From positions 1-64,000 of the forward strand of contig DUDS01000015.1 in assembly GCA_004769085.1 (NCBI GenBank): a stretch of 64,000 bases of DNA, read 5' to 3'. Position numbers and translations under genes: made by a program. Shown in pieces: positions 26,757-35,380 of this stretch (its first letter is position 1; each line of letters begins with the position of its first letter). The notes below the pieces were generated by a model. That model was not told the origin of the DNA and ran no database searches. It was given only the letters and a program-made list of their open reading frames with translations. Source of the DNA: Candidatus Melainabacteria bacterium SSGW_16 (GTDB lineage: Bacteria > Cyanobacteriota > Vampirovibrionia > 2-02-FULL-35-15).

Positions 26757-27989
26757 ATGAGTAAGGTAGTTGTAATTGGAGGTTGTGGACGAACAGGGTT
26801 TAGATTTTCATTGATTGCTGCTAACAAAGGACATAATGTAGTAAGTATTGATCTTGATGAAGAAAAAATACATGAGATAAAACAGGGTAACCTTCCTTTT
26901 GTAGAGAAGGATGGAGAAATATATTTAGAGCAGGCATTAAAGAAAAAACTTCTTGCAGTTACTTCAGACTATAAATCAATTGAGAAATCAGAAGTAGTTG
27001 TTATTGCAGTAAGTACACCTGTGGATTCGAATTTAAATCCAAGTCTTGAACCAGTTGCAGGAGTGGTTTTCGATATCGCACCATATCTGAAAGAAAATCA
27101 GCTCATAATTTTCAGGAGCATATTATCACCTGTTGTAATTGAAAGAATAAAGACTCTTATAGAAGATAAAACAGGGTTTAAAATCGGCAAGAATTTAAAT
27201 CTTGCTTTTGCACCAGAAATGTATGATGAAAATTCAAACATTCATTCACTTGCAAATTCAAATCAGCCAGTAGGAGCATATGATGAAGAAAGTTTCGTAG
27301 CTGCTGAAGGATTCTTTAAAACAATTACAAAAGGAAAAATAAGCTGGCTCACACCTGAAGAAGCAATGCTTTCAAAATTAATGAAAAATATGCATTTTTA
27401 TATACAAAATGCAACTGCAAATGAATTTTATCTAATAGCTGAAAGCTACAAAGCTAACATTCATAAAATTCTTGATGCAATCCAGTGGAAATTACCTAAC
27501 CCAAATCCAAACAGCTCAGGACCAGGAACACATAAAGAAGGATGGTTCCTTGTTGATCGAATTCCTTTTGGAGAGCTCATAACAACAGCATTTAAGATAA
27601 ACGAATCAATGCCCACTCTTATTGTTCAGAAGCTTGAAAATTATAAAATAAACAAAGTAGCAATTCTGGGCATGTCAAACTGGGCAGACTCTGATGATTA
27701 CAGGTCGTCCTTAAGCTACAAACTAAGAAAACTACTCTACTATAAAAACTATACTGTGGGTTGTTATGATCCATATTTGCCTGAATATTCTGATTCATCG
27801 GTTATTCACAAATCAGATGCAGTCATACTCATGACTCCTCACAAAGAATTCGAAAACTTAAACCGGATAAAAGAAATGGTAAAAAATCCAAACTGTGTTT
27901 ATATAGATCTTAAAGGTTTCTGGAAAGAAACAAGTGAAAAGGGTGTAAACGGGATATGGCAGGCAAAGGAAGGAAAAGTAAAAAAGTAA
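26757..27989 (+). CDS. Nucleotide-sugar dehydrogenase homologue (UDP-Glc/GDP-Man DH family), catalytic Cys not seen
   Basis: The 410-residue protein has the family layout: N-terminal Rossmann domain (VVVIGGCGRTGFRFSLIAANKGHNVVSID), VVVIAVSTPVD, a central helical domain (SKLMKNMHFYIQNATANEF, keeping the Lys/Asn pair), and a C-terminal domain (KVAILGMSNWADSDDYRSSLS). In active enzymes the central segment reads GxGGxCxPxD. Here the corresponding segment reads GPGTHKEGWFLVD (residues 255-267), with Trp263 about where the catalytic Cys belongs. The usual PExxxxG substrate motif reads APEMYDENS. Four-electron oxidation through a Cys thioester therefore looks unlikely, and it may have another activity. 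GGTGG precedes ATG 26757. The secreted 86-aa gene follows by 14 bp. Confidence 0.8.
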   Translation: MSKVVVIGGCGRTGFRFSLIAANKGHNVVSIDLDEEKIHEIKQGNLPFVEKDGEIYLEQALKKKLLAVTSDYKSIEKSEVVVIAVSTPVDSNLNPSLEPVAGVVFDIAPYLKENQLIIFRSILSPVVIERIKTLIEDKTGFKIGKNLNLAFAPEMYDENSNIHSLANSNQPVGAYDEESFVAAEGFFKTITKGKISWLTPEEAMLSKLMKNMHFYIQNATANEFYLIAESYKANIHKILDAIQWKLPNPNPNSSGPGTHKEGWFLVDRIPFGELITTAFKINESMPTLIVQKLENYKINKVAILGMSNWADSDDYRSSLSYKLRKLLYYKNYTVGCYDPYLPEYSDSSVIHKSDAVILMTPHKEFENLNRIKEMVKNPNCVYIDLKGFWKETSEKGVNGIWQAKEGKVKK

Positions 27990-28003
27990 TCTAAAGGAGA
28001 CTT

Positions 28004-28264
28004 ATGAAAAACGTTCTTTCTTATATAGCTTTTGCTTATTGTCTATTATTAATCCTATATCCTAGCAAAGTACACTCCCAACAAAATATACAATGGGCAT
28101 GCGATACTAAACATATCTGTTTTTATGATGTAGGAATTAACGGATACAATGGTGTTTGCTTTGAAGTAAGAGAAGGTGATGAAAGATTAAACGATACAGA
28201 TCGCTATAAAATAGTTGGCGATCATTGTGATGATAGTAACTGTGACTCTACTTGTAAACAATAA
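28004..28264 (+). CDS. Small Cys-rich secreted protein (86 aa)
   Basis: A signal peptide of about 25 residues (MKNVLSYIAFAYCLLLILYP, cleavage near VHSQ) is followed by a 60-residue acidic mature part with six cysteines (ACDTKHIC, GVC, HCDDSNCDSTC) that could form disulfides. AAAGGAG lies 6 nt before the ATG, indicating real translation. It is probably cotranscribed with the dehydrogenase homologue. I do not recognise a family. Confidence 0.8.
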   Translation: MKNVLSYIAFAYCLLLILYPSKVHSQQNIQWACDTKHICFYDVGINGYNGVCFEVREGDERLNDTDRYKIVGDHCDDSNCDSTCKQ

Positions 28265-28270
28265 TAGAAT

Positions 28271-28540
28271 TTAAATTATTCTTTTCCTACAAACTGCACA
28301 AAATACCTTTAGGTTTTCTTTTTTATAAAATCTAAAATCTGAATAATTTCTGTTTTTTGCTGAGTGAAGTTTCCCATCTGCAAGGCCACGGACAAAAATA
28401 TGAACTTTATCTTTATGACAGAACTGAAAACTTGATGGGATTTGGAATTCTTCATGAGGCAATCTTTCAGGATCAATTTCTTTACCACTTCGCTTTAAGA
28501 GCTTTGCCCAGGTTAATATTGCTTTTAAGTAATTGTGCAT
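28271..28540 (-). CDS. Small hypothetical protein, possible metal site (89 aa)
   Basis: An 89-residue soluble protein. The C-terminal half contains CHKDKVH and then FCAVCRKR, a possible Cys/His metal-binding arrangement. The ATG at 28540 has only a weak distant AGAAGA upstream. A plus-strand frame of similar length overlaps it but lacks such a pattern, so I favour this strand. Low confidence that it is expressed. Confidence 0.4.
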   Translation of the reverse strand: MHNYLKAILTWAKLLKRSGKEIDPERLPHEEFQIPSSFQFCHKDKVHIFVRGLADGKLHSAKNRNYSDFRFYKKENLKVFCAVCRKRII

Positions 28541-28577
28541 TTTCTAATATTTTATCTTCTTTTAAGATTTAATAACA

Positions 28578-28602
28578 CTTAACGTCATTGCGAGGAGTCC
28601 GC
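28578..28602. repeat. Fragment resembling the dispersed GTCATTGCGAGGAG repeat
   Basis: AACGTCATTGCGAGGAGTCC upstream of acetolactate synthase resembles one end of the GTCATTGCGAGgAg...-type palindromic repeats scattered in many bacterial genomes. The complementary half is not visible, so it is a remnant at best. Confidence 0.3.
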
Positions 28603-28642
28603 CTATCTTTATTTCATTGATATAATTAGTTTTTATTACACT

Positions 28643-30436
28643 ATGACAGAAGATAAAAAACAAACAACAAAATTAAAAGGTTCACAAGCATTATTAAAAT
28701 GCCTCGTAAATGAAGGTGTAAAAACAATCTTTGGTTACCCTGGTGGCGCAGTGCTTGGGCTCTATGATGATTTATATATGCAGAAAGATTTAAATCATAT
28801 TCTTGTCAGGCATGAACAGTGTGCAGGATTTATGGCTGATGGCTATGCAAGAGTCAGTGGAAAACCAGGAATTGTTTTAGCTACAAGCGGTCCTGGAGCA
28901 ACAAATATTGTTACAAGCCTTTGTAATTCACACATGGATTCAGTACCAATAATTGCTCTTACTGGTCAGGTTCCTACCTACGGCATTGGAAAGGACTTCT
29001 TTCAGGAAGCTGATATTACTGGAATAACCATGCCAGTAGTAAAGCATAGTTACCTGGTGCTTGAACCAACACAGGTTCCAAAAACAGTCAGAAAAGCTTT
29101 TTTAATTTCAACTACAGGAAGACCAGGTCCGGTTTTAATTGACCTGCCAAAAGATGTGCTTGCAAAAACATTTGATTACTCTGAAGGAATGGAAACAAAA
29201 TTTACACTCCCTGGCTACAAACCCACTGTAAAAGGAAACTCCAGACAAATACATACAGCATCAAAAGCAATTCTTGAAGCTAAAAAGCCTATTCTATATA
29301 TTGGTGGCGGTGTTATATCCAGCGGTGCTTCTGAAGAAGTGTTAAAGCTTGCTGAAACATGCTCACTTCCTGTCACATATACAGTTATGGGAAAAGGGGC
29401 TTTTCCGGATAATCACTTTTTAAATTACGGAATGCTTGGAATGCATGGAACTGCATATGCAAATTATGCAATTCATGAATGTGATTTGCTTATAGCAGTC
29501 GGGGTAAGATTTGATGACAGGGTAACAGGAAAAATTGAAACATTTGCACCCGATGCAAAAGTAATTCACATAGATATAGATCCAGCAGAGATTGGTAAGA
29601 ACAGAACAATGAGGGATGTAGTAGATATCCCTATTGTAGGTGATGCAAAATATGTTTTAATTGAACTCAATGAAAAAATAAATGGCAAAAAAGGAAACAC
29701 TTCTGAATGGATAAAACAGCTTGAAGACTGGAAGAAACAATATCCTCTGGATATGCCAAAAGACAAAACTCAGGTTTCTCCTCAGCAAATTTTACTTGCA
29801 CTAAACAAATATTTTAAAGATGCGATTTTTACAGTAGACGTTGGTCAACATCAGATGTGGTCTGCCCAGTATCTTGAAATAAACAAACCACGTAGTTGGT
29901 GCAGTTCAAGCGGGCTAGGAGCTATGGGATATGGTTTTCCTGCTGCACTTGGGGCAAAAGCAGCTATGAAAGATATGGGAATTGATAAACCAGTTGTAGC
30001 TATTACAGGAGATGGTGGTTTCCAGATGAACTTTCAGGAATTAGCTACTATGGTTGCAAGTGATCTGCCTGTAACTATCATCCTTATAAATAACAATAAT
30101 TTAGGCATGGTTCGTCAGTGGCAGGAGCTTTTTTATAACAAACACTATAGTTACATAGACTGGGGCAGCGGTAATCCGGATTATATAAAACTCGCTGAAG
30201 CTTTTGGAGTAAAGGGAAGAAAAATTGAAACCCCTGAAGATGTAGAAAGTGCAATTCAGGAAGCAGCAAAATCTAAAAAGTCAATTCTGCTTGAATTTGT
30301 TATCCACTATGAAGCAAATGTCTGGCCCATTGTCCCGCCAGGTGGAAGTAGTCATGAAATGATGGGAATAGATTCAGATACGCTTCCAAAAAAGCCTGTT
30401 AACAAAGATGAGTTAAAAAAAATCATTAAGAGCTAA
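28643..30436 (+). CDS. ilvB: Acetolactate synthase large (catalytic) subunit
   Basis: ThDP-dependent synthesis of acetolactate and acetohydroxybutyrate for valine, leucine and isoleucine. The 597-residue protein has IFGYPGGAVLGLYDDLY, the catalytic Glu in LVRHEQCAGFMADGYAR, the FAD-binding middle domain (GVRFDDRVTGK), and the ThDP motif GDGGFQMNFQELAT...NNNNLGMVRQWQELFY. The C-terminal VPPGGSSHEMM is typical of biosynthetic AHAS rather than catabolic AlsS. The regulatory subunit gene ilvN does not follow, which is unusual since it generally lies directly downstream. Together with cimA (1011) it supports branched-chain amino-acid synthesis. Start ATG 28643, no strong Shine-Dalgarno. Confidence 0.96.
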   Translation: MTEDKKQTTKLKGSQALLKCLVNEGVKTIFGYPGGAVLGLYDDLYMQKDLNHILVRHEQCAGFMADGYARVSGKPGIVLATSGPGATNIVTSLCNSHMDSVPIIALTGQVPTYGIGKDFFQEADITGITMPVVKHSYLVLEPTQVPKTVRKAFLISTTGRPGPVLIDLPKDVLAKTFDYSEGMETKFTLPGYKPTVKGNSRQIHTASKAILEAKKPILYIGGGVISSGASEEVLKLAETCSLPVTYTVMGKGAFPDNHFLNYGMLGMHGTAYANYAIHECDLLIAVGVRFDDRVTGKIETFAPDAKVIHIDIDPAEIGKNRTMRDVVDIPIVGDAKYVLIELNEKINGKKGNTSEWIKQLEDWKKQYPLDMPKDKTQVSPQQILLALNKYFKDAIFTVDVGQHQMWSAQYLEINKPRSWCSSSGLGAMGYGFPAALGAKAAMKDMGIDKPVVAITGDGGFQMNFQELATMVASDLPVTIILINNNNLGMVRQWQELFYNKHYSYIDWGSGNPDYIKLAEAFGVKGRKIETPEDVESAIQEAAKSKKSILLEFVIHYEANVWPIVPPGGSSHEMMGIDSDTLPKKPVNKDELKKIIKS

Positions 30437-30544
30437 AAAGTCAAAAGTTAAGAGTAAAAATCCTTCAAGGTTAAGAAACAAATCTATCTTTAAGAAACAA
30501 GATAAATAATTTGTAAATATTTAAATAAAATTACTGATACCTAG

Positions 30545-30560
30545 TTATAAGTACTTATAA
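30545..30560. promoter_or_regulatory. Perfect 16-bp palindrome upstream of paralogue pair
   Basis: TTATAAGTACTTATAA is a perfect palindrome in the 190-bp gap before the gene at 30627. It also overlaps a possible -10 sequence (TATAATAT just after). It could be a dimeric repressor site, though AT-rich palindromes also arise by chance. Confidence 0.4.
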
Positions 30561-30626
30561 TATAAAAACACATATTTAAGGACTTTAAATTCTTTAAAAT
30601 TAGTTTTTAATAATGGATATTTAAGA

Positions 30627-31682
30627 ATGCCACCTATTTCCAATGTCCCAAGCATCACTGCTTCTGCAGGCTCACAGTCTCGCAGAACTAATCTGTCTGG
30701 TTCACGAGATCAATATATCCGGCAATACCCAGTAGCCTCCCCGGATGAAGAAGAAATCAAATCAAAAAAACTTTTAAATTATGTTACTAATGGCGGTGCA
30801 GCATTATTAAACCTTCTTCACTTCATAAACAGCAACTGGAATTTTTCAGATTTTCTAAAAGATAAATTGGGATTTGCAAGCAGCCTTATGACCAGAGCAG
30901 CTGTTATAAGTCAAGGAATTATTCTTACCAATGAAACATGGAATGCAAAGAATTTAATACCATTTATTGGTTCTGTAAGTGAAATTCCTATTGCTCTTCT
31001 TAGCAGTGATGACAATATCTGGTTTAATCGCGGCTGGTCACAAGGACTAGGGCAATTTTACTCAATGATTGCTAAGCGGCATATAAAACAAAACGGAGAA
31101 TCTATTTTTGACACTGAAGGAAAACCCATCTGCATGAATCCTGACTTTAGTAAGCAAAATTTACATGGACTTATAGAAAGTACCAAAGTTACACTTAGAG
31201 AGTCAGGAAAAATAGTTTCAGAATTAATCAAAGAGCCAAGAAATCTTCTTAATTACTCACATTCAATTTTTGTTGCTTCAGCAGGGCAAATTACCGGTAC
31301 ATTACTAGGTGTATTCGGACTAACAAATACCGGAGCCATAATAAGGGATATCTTTGGAACTTTTGTTGATTTTGCACTTACCAGAGACGATGAAAATAAA
31401 AAGCAAGTTGTTGGTTCAGAACCTCAAAGAGTAAAACATAAACTTTTCAATTTAGATTTTTCATCAACCTTTGTCTGGAGCGGATTAACCTGGGTGCTGG
31501 CTGCAGTTGTTGATGCCTATAAACGCATACCATTCTTATCAGATACTCAAGAAGCACTTACAAATCTGTCTCTCACATCAGACCGCTTTGCATCAATGCT
31601 TTATACAGAAGCAAATCTAAATATTAAACAAGAAAAAGTAAGGAAAGAAAAGGAAAGACTTGCTTTAGGAGTAGCTGCATAA
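30627..31682 (+). CDS. Hypothetical protein, first of a tandem paralogue pair (351 aa)
   Basis: I do not recognise the family. The protein has a Ser-rich polar N-terminal 50 residues and then several moderately hydrophobic helices (NGGAALLNLLHFI, LIPFIGSVSEIPIALLSS, SIFVASAGQITGTLLGVFG, FVWSGLTWVLAAVVDAYKRIPFLSD). It ends in a charged helix (EKVRKEKERLALG). The same order of blocks occurs in the next gene: EIPIAL, GLGQFYSMIAKRHIKQ, GAIIRDIFGTFVDFALT, WVLAAVVDAYK and DRFA. Start ATG 30627. It may be membrane-associated. The second copy begins 11 bp after the stop. Confidence 0.8.
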   Translation: MPPISNVPSITASAGSQSRRTNLSGSRDQYIRQYPVASPDEEEIKSKKLLNYVTNGGAALLNLLHFINSNWNFSDFLKDKLGFASSLMTRAAVISQGIILTNETWNAKNLIPFIGSVSEIPIALLSSDDNIWFNRGWSQGLGQFYSMIAKRHIKQNGESIFDTEGKPICMNPDFSKQNLHGLIESTKVTLRESGKIVSELIKEPRNLLNYSHSIFVASAGQITGTLLGVFGLTNTGAIIRDIFGTFVDFALTRDDENKKQVVGSEPQRVKHKLFNLDFSSTFVWSGLTWVLAAVVDAYKRIPFLSDTQEALTNLSLTSDRFASMLYTEANLNIKQEKVRKEKERLALGVAA

Positions 31683-31693
31683 AGTTGAGCACT

Positions 31694-32623
31694 ATGGCAA
31701 TTACAGGAGTGGCTCCTTATGGCGGACAAAGCCCTGCCGGTCAAAGCTTCTTAAGTGATAGATTTAAAACTAATGTAAATCTTACTTTTAACGGAATAGC
31801 ATCTGCTGCAAATTTACTTACAACACTTAATGGCAATTTGTTCGCTGGAAATAGTCTTCAGGAAGGGCTGGAAACAACAAGCGCTTTTTGTTCAAAAACT
31901 GCAACTGCAGTGCAGGGACTTTTAAATGGAATTATAGCGTTTGAGAAAAAAAACCTACTTGCAATGATTGGAGGCCTTTTAGAATTACCAATAGCTTTTT
32001 CTGTAAAAGGTTTTAACTTATTTCTAGCAAGAGGAATCTCTGCTGGTCTAAATCAGTTTGACAGTATAATTAGTAGAACAATAAAGCAAGGCAAAGATGG
32101 GAAATTTATAGAAATTGCAGGTAAAAAACAACATTACGATAGCTTTAAAAAAGAAGGATGGATTGAAGGACTTAAAATTATTGGCAAGAATTTCCCCAGA
32201 TTAATTAAAGAACTTTATCCAAACCCTTTTAAAAGTTCCGAATTATTCCCTAGGACATTTTTACTGTGTTCAATATTCATGATACTTGGACCTATAATTT
32301 CACTGGCAGGGAATTTCGTACCTGGACTTTATAAGCTCGGTGCAACAGTCAGGCATGTATTTGGTGGTCTTGCAGCAGTATCACTTACAACAGACAAGAA
32401 AACAAACACAAATATAAAACAACAAAAAGAAGGCAAAGCAAAAGGCATATCAAAATATGCTGCCTCGGGAATATTTTGGGTACTTGCAGCAATCCCGGAT
32501 GTACTAAAGCACTATGACTTTTTCTCAGACAGAATAAAAAACGGTACAGAACTAGCATTATGTTTTGATCGTTTAGGTGGATTCTTCTTTATTCGTGGTA
32601 ATCAAAGAGCAGGAGAAAAGTAA
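31694..32623 (+). CDS. Hypothetical protein, second of a tandem paralogue pair (309 aa)
   Basis: Paralogue of the preceding gene, with aligned blocks ELPIAF, GLNQFDSIISRTIKQ, GATVRHVFGGLAAVSLT, WVLAAIPDVLKHYDFFSD and CFDRLGGFFF. It lacks the long polar N-terminus of copy one. I start at ATG 31694; a TTG at 31685 is in frame. Helices around residues 185-215 (FLLCSIFMILGPIISLAGNFVPG) look membrane-spanning or hairpin-like. The pair probably forms one transcript and possibly one complex. Function unknown. Confidence 0.8.
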   Translation: MAITGVAPYGGQSPAGQSFLSDRFKTNVNLTFNGIASAANLLTTLNGNLFAGNSLQEGLETTSAFCSKTATAVQGLLNGIIAFEKKNLLAMIGGLLELPIAFSVKGFNLFLARGISAGLNQFDSIISRTIKQGKDGKFIEIAGKKQHYDSFKKEGWIEGLKIIGKNFPRLIKELYPNPFKSSELFPRTFLLCSIFMILGPIISLAGNFVPGLYKLGATVRHVFGGLAAVSLTTDKKTNTNIKQQKEGKAKGISKYAASGIFWVLAAIPDVLKHYDFFSDRIKNGTELALCFDRLGGFFFIRGNQRAGEK

Positions 32624-32705
32624 AACATTTGGATAATATAACATAATTAGTGGTTTCTATAGAAATATTTAGATCTGTTAACAAATTAAGACTTTGAAAA
32701 AGACC

Positions 32706-35249
32706 TTAGGTTATAAGTCCAACAATTTGATCCCACCCTGCATCTATAAAAATACTTTTTACAAACTCTGTATGCGCAACACCTCTATTTTTAACTATAT
32801 TTCTAAATGCTGTTCCTCCTATTGATAAAAGTAGTTTATTTACTCGATTGCTTCTTATTGAAGCATTAATTCTACTTAGCTCTTGAGCTAATTCTCTTAT
32901 TTTTTGCCTTAGTATAACCTCTTCTTCTTTTAGAGCTAAATTTTCTACAGTTAAAGCTTCTAAACTTGCTCCTAATTTTATGTTAGCCTGATACAAAGCT
33001 CCAATTCTATCTAAAAGAGGTCCTATGGCATCTCTATATTTATCTTTCTTTCTAATTAACTGTTCTACCTTTGCTCTTGATGGATGCTCTTCTAACTCCA
33101 AAAGCAACTTTGCATCTTCTAGTCCAGATACAGTTACTAATCTATTTAGTGATTCATTTATTGTTTGCAACTCATTTGTTGAAGCAACTTCTGGGTCTCT
33201 ATTCACAGCACAGAGATGTTCTATTTGATCTGACTTTTCTTTAGGAATCAAGTCAAAATTTCTATTAGTTATTACAGCTAATCCATAAGTAGCATTATTC
33301 CTTGCTAATTTATTTAAATCATTACTTGCAATATGTAGAAGAGATTGAACATCACTACCTTGAACTTCTAAAACTGGCTCCAAAGAAATTACCAAACCAA
33401 ATATTTTACTAGCACCAGCTCTAATGTGTTCATTTTCATCATGCAAATTATTTCTTGCTATTTGCTTTAATTCTGGATCGTTTATTTTTTCTCTTTCAAG
33501 ACAAAAACTAAGTGAACCTAATGCATTACTCCTATTTTGCCATACCGAATCGTGTGCAACTTCCTTTAACAGCGACAGCAACCTAGGATTCCTAATTAAT
33601 CCTCTTTTTAACCTATGGTAAACAGCATATATCCCTCCTTGATCTTTATTTTCCAAGCCTTTAACTAAAATGTCATCTAGAGAAGGATCATCAATCTGGT
33701 GCTGTAATAAATACTTTCCTATTGTACTAAACGCTCTTGTCCTAATTTGAGGATCATGTTCTTGAGAACATTCAACTAATATTTTTTCTATCTCAACATC
33801 TTTTCCTTTGTATGTTATGAAGCTTTCATCTTTATCTTTAGCAAAAAGAAATCGAGGATCTGCCGATATGATGGAAAGGGTAACTTTTCTTTTTCTTTCA
33901 GGAACAGTTTGAATACCTAACGTTCGAACAATACCCCATACCGCATCTGAATCATTTCTCCATTTATGTTTTCTTGCACTATATACCGCTTTTACTCCTT
34001 CATTACGAACTTCATCTAATGGAGCAGTTAATAGTTTCCTGATAATTTCAGCCTCATCTGGTAATGAATTGCCTATCTTCTCAACAATAATTCTTAAAGC
34101 TATTGCAGAATTTACTGCTGCATTTCTACAAATAGCTCTATTAGTACCAAACCAGTCAAACCATATTGATATTTCTTTAACAGGATCACAAGTTGACCAC
34201 TCCATTAATTTGGATTGAGAATATGGTTTAGAAAGTTTACCGGGAGTTATTTTTTGAACAATTCCACAAATTATCTCCGTCTTATAATCACGAAGAGCAT
34301 AATAATCATCTAGATTCAATATAAAAACTATGTCATTAAAATCTGCTCTACCTTCATTAAGCTTTTTTGCCCTATCATTAAGGTATCCCTTAACATTCAT
34401 ATAGCCTGCTATTTCAGAAGAAGCAGCATTAGCCTGAAATCCTATACCATTAGTTACTTCTTTTAGACTTAACATTTTTTCAATGGAAGATGGATTTTGA
34501 TTGGTTCCAGCCACTCCTGAAAATCTTGCTAATTCAAAATGAATTTCTCTAGGCACAGCAAAAAATGGTTCAAATACAGGTTCATGAGCACCACCAGACA
34601 TAATAAAAACATTTGGTTGTTGATTCTTGTCTAAGATTCCAGTCAACCTTTTCCTACTTTGAATATTGGATTCATTGATTAGTGTCTGTCTGACTTTTGC
34701 CAATAAATTTATTTCTCTGCTAAGCACAAATCCATTATGCCAAGACAACCTTGAGAATTCTCTTCTAACATTATTTACTCTCATATCAAATTGTTCTGCC
34801 ACAGATTCCGTACATTGCCTGATTAACTCATCAAGCTCTTTTCCATTAGGTAATCTTTCAGCATCTTCCAAAAATGGCACAAGATAATCTAGTACTAGAA
34901 CTGAAGTAGCAGCTATTTCTCTATCTATAGAAGTTTTGTCAGATATAGATGGTGTAAAAGGATTTACTATTGGATCTTCAGTTTTTATTCCATTCTCATC
35001 AGTAAAAATTTGAAGAGATTGATTTTCAAAAGGAGAAAAGGGGATTCTATGTCTTTTATTACTTCCTTCTATTAAAAATAACCAATCATAAGGATTTAAA
35101 TTCGCTTGAACATTTTCAGTTTCTCTTTGAACAGTAGTAAAATTTTCTGGCAAGGTATGTCTTTTTAGTAAAACAGACTTAATACTATTTCGGCCAGCCC
35201 AAATACCTCTTAAGGGTTCACTTATAACTTTTGGAGTTTTCAAGGTCAT
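32706..35249 (-). CDS. HEAT-like repeat protein with coiled-coil tail (847 aa)
   Basis: No clear family. Residues about 50-340 contain YDWLFLIEG and, after a helical stretch starting with LSREINLL, the strand-turn NVFIMSGGAHEPVF. The pair faintly recalls the EG and GxxH motifs of TraB/ChaN-like proteins, but the other conserved His residues are not visible and I do not assign it. Residues about 360-690 are alpha-helical with HEAT-like pairs (VGGEAVKAVYSARKH-type, DPQIRTRAFSTIGKYLL, SVWQNRSNALGSLSF, NEHIRAGASKIFGLV, NKLARNNATYGLAVI). Residues about 740-800 form a coiled coil (ENLALKEEEVILRQKIRELAQEL). No signal peptide. No Shine-Dalgarno before ATG 35249. Possibly a scaffold protein. Confidence 0.75.
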   Translation of the reverse strand: MTLKTPKVISEPLRGIWAGRNSIKSVLLKRHTLPENFTTVQRETENVQANLNPYDWLFLIEGSNKRHRIPFSPFENQSLQIFTDENGIKTEDPIVNPFTPSISDKTSIDREIAATSVLVLDYLVPFLEDAERLPNGKELDELIRQCTESVAEQFDMRVNNVRREFSRLSWHNGFVLSREINLLAKVRQTLINESNIQSRKRLTGILDKNQQPNVFIMSGGAHEPVFEPFFAVPREIHFELARFSGVAGTNQNPSSIEKMLSLKEVTNGIGFQANAASSEIAGYMNVKGYLNDRAKKLNEGRADFNDIVFILNLDDYYALRDYKTEIICGIVQKITPGKLSKPYSQSKLMEWSTCDPVKEISIWFDWFGTNRAICRNAAVNSAIALRIIVEKIGNSLPDEAEIIRKLLTAPLDEVRNEGVKAVYSARKHKWRNDSDAVWGIVRTLGIQTVPERKRKVTLSIISADPRFLFAKDKDESFITYKGKDVEIEKILVECSQEHDPQIRTRAFSTIGKYLLQHQIDDPSLDDILVKGLENKDQGGIYAVYHRLKRGLIRNPRLLSLLKEVAHDSVWQNRSNALGSLSFCLEREKINDPELKQIARNNLHDENEHIRAGASKIFGLVISLEPVLEVQGSDVQSLLHIASNDLNKLARNNATYGLAVITNRNFDLIPKEKSDQIEHLCAVNRDPEVASTNELQTINESLNRLVTVSGLEDAKLLLELEEHPSRAKVEQLIRKKDKYRDAIGPLLDRIGALYQANIKLGASLEALTVENLALKEEEVILRQKIRELAQELSRINASIRSNRVNKLLLSIGGTAFRNIVKNRGVAHTEFVKSIFIDAGWDQIVGLIT

Positions 35250-35380
35250 TAGATAAAAATACTACACTCTAATCAACTTAACTAACAATCGGGCAAAGTA
35301 GGTAATTTAAGCCACAAGTTTAAGAAAATAGTGGTAAAAATTAATGTAAAATATATGTGAAATAATTATATTCTCCATCA

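Noticed and set aside
28357-28572. Plus-strand 71-codon frame overlapping the 89-aa minus-strand gene
   Set aside because: No ribosome site and no recognisable pattern, whereas the minus-strand product shows a Cys/His arrangement; neither is strong.
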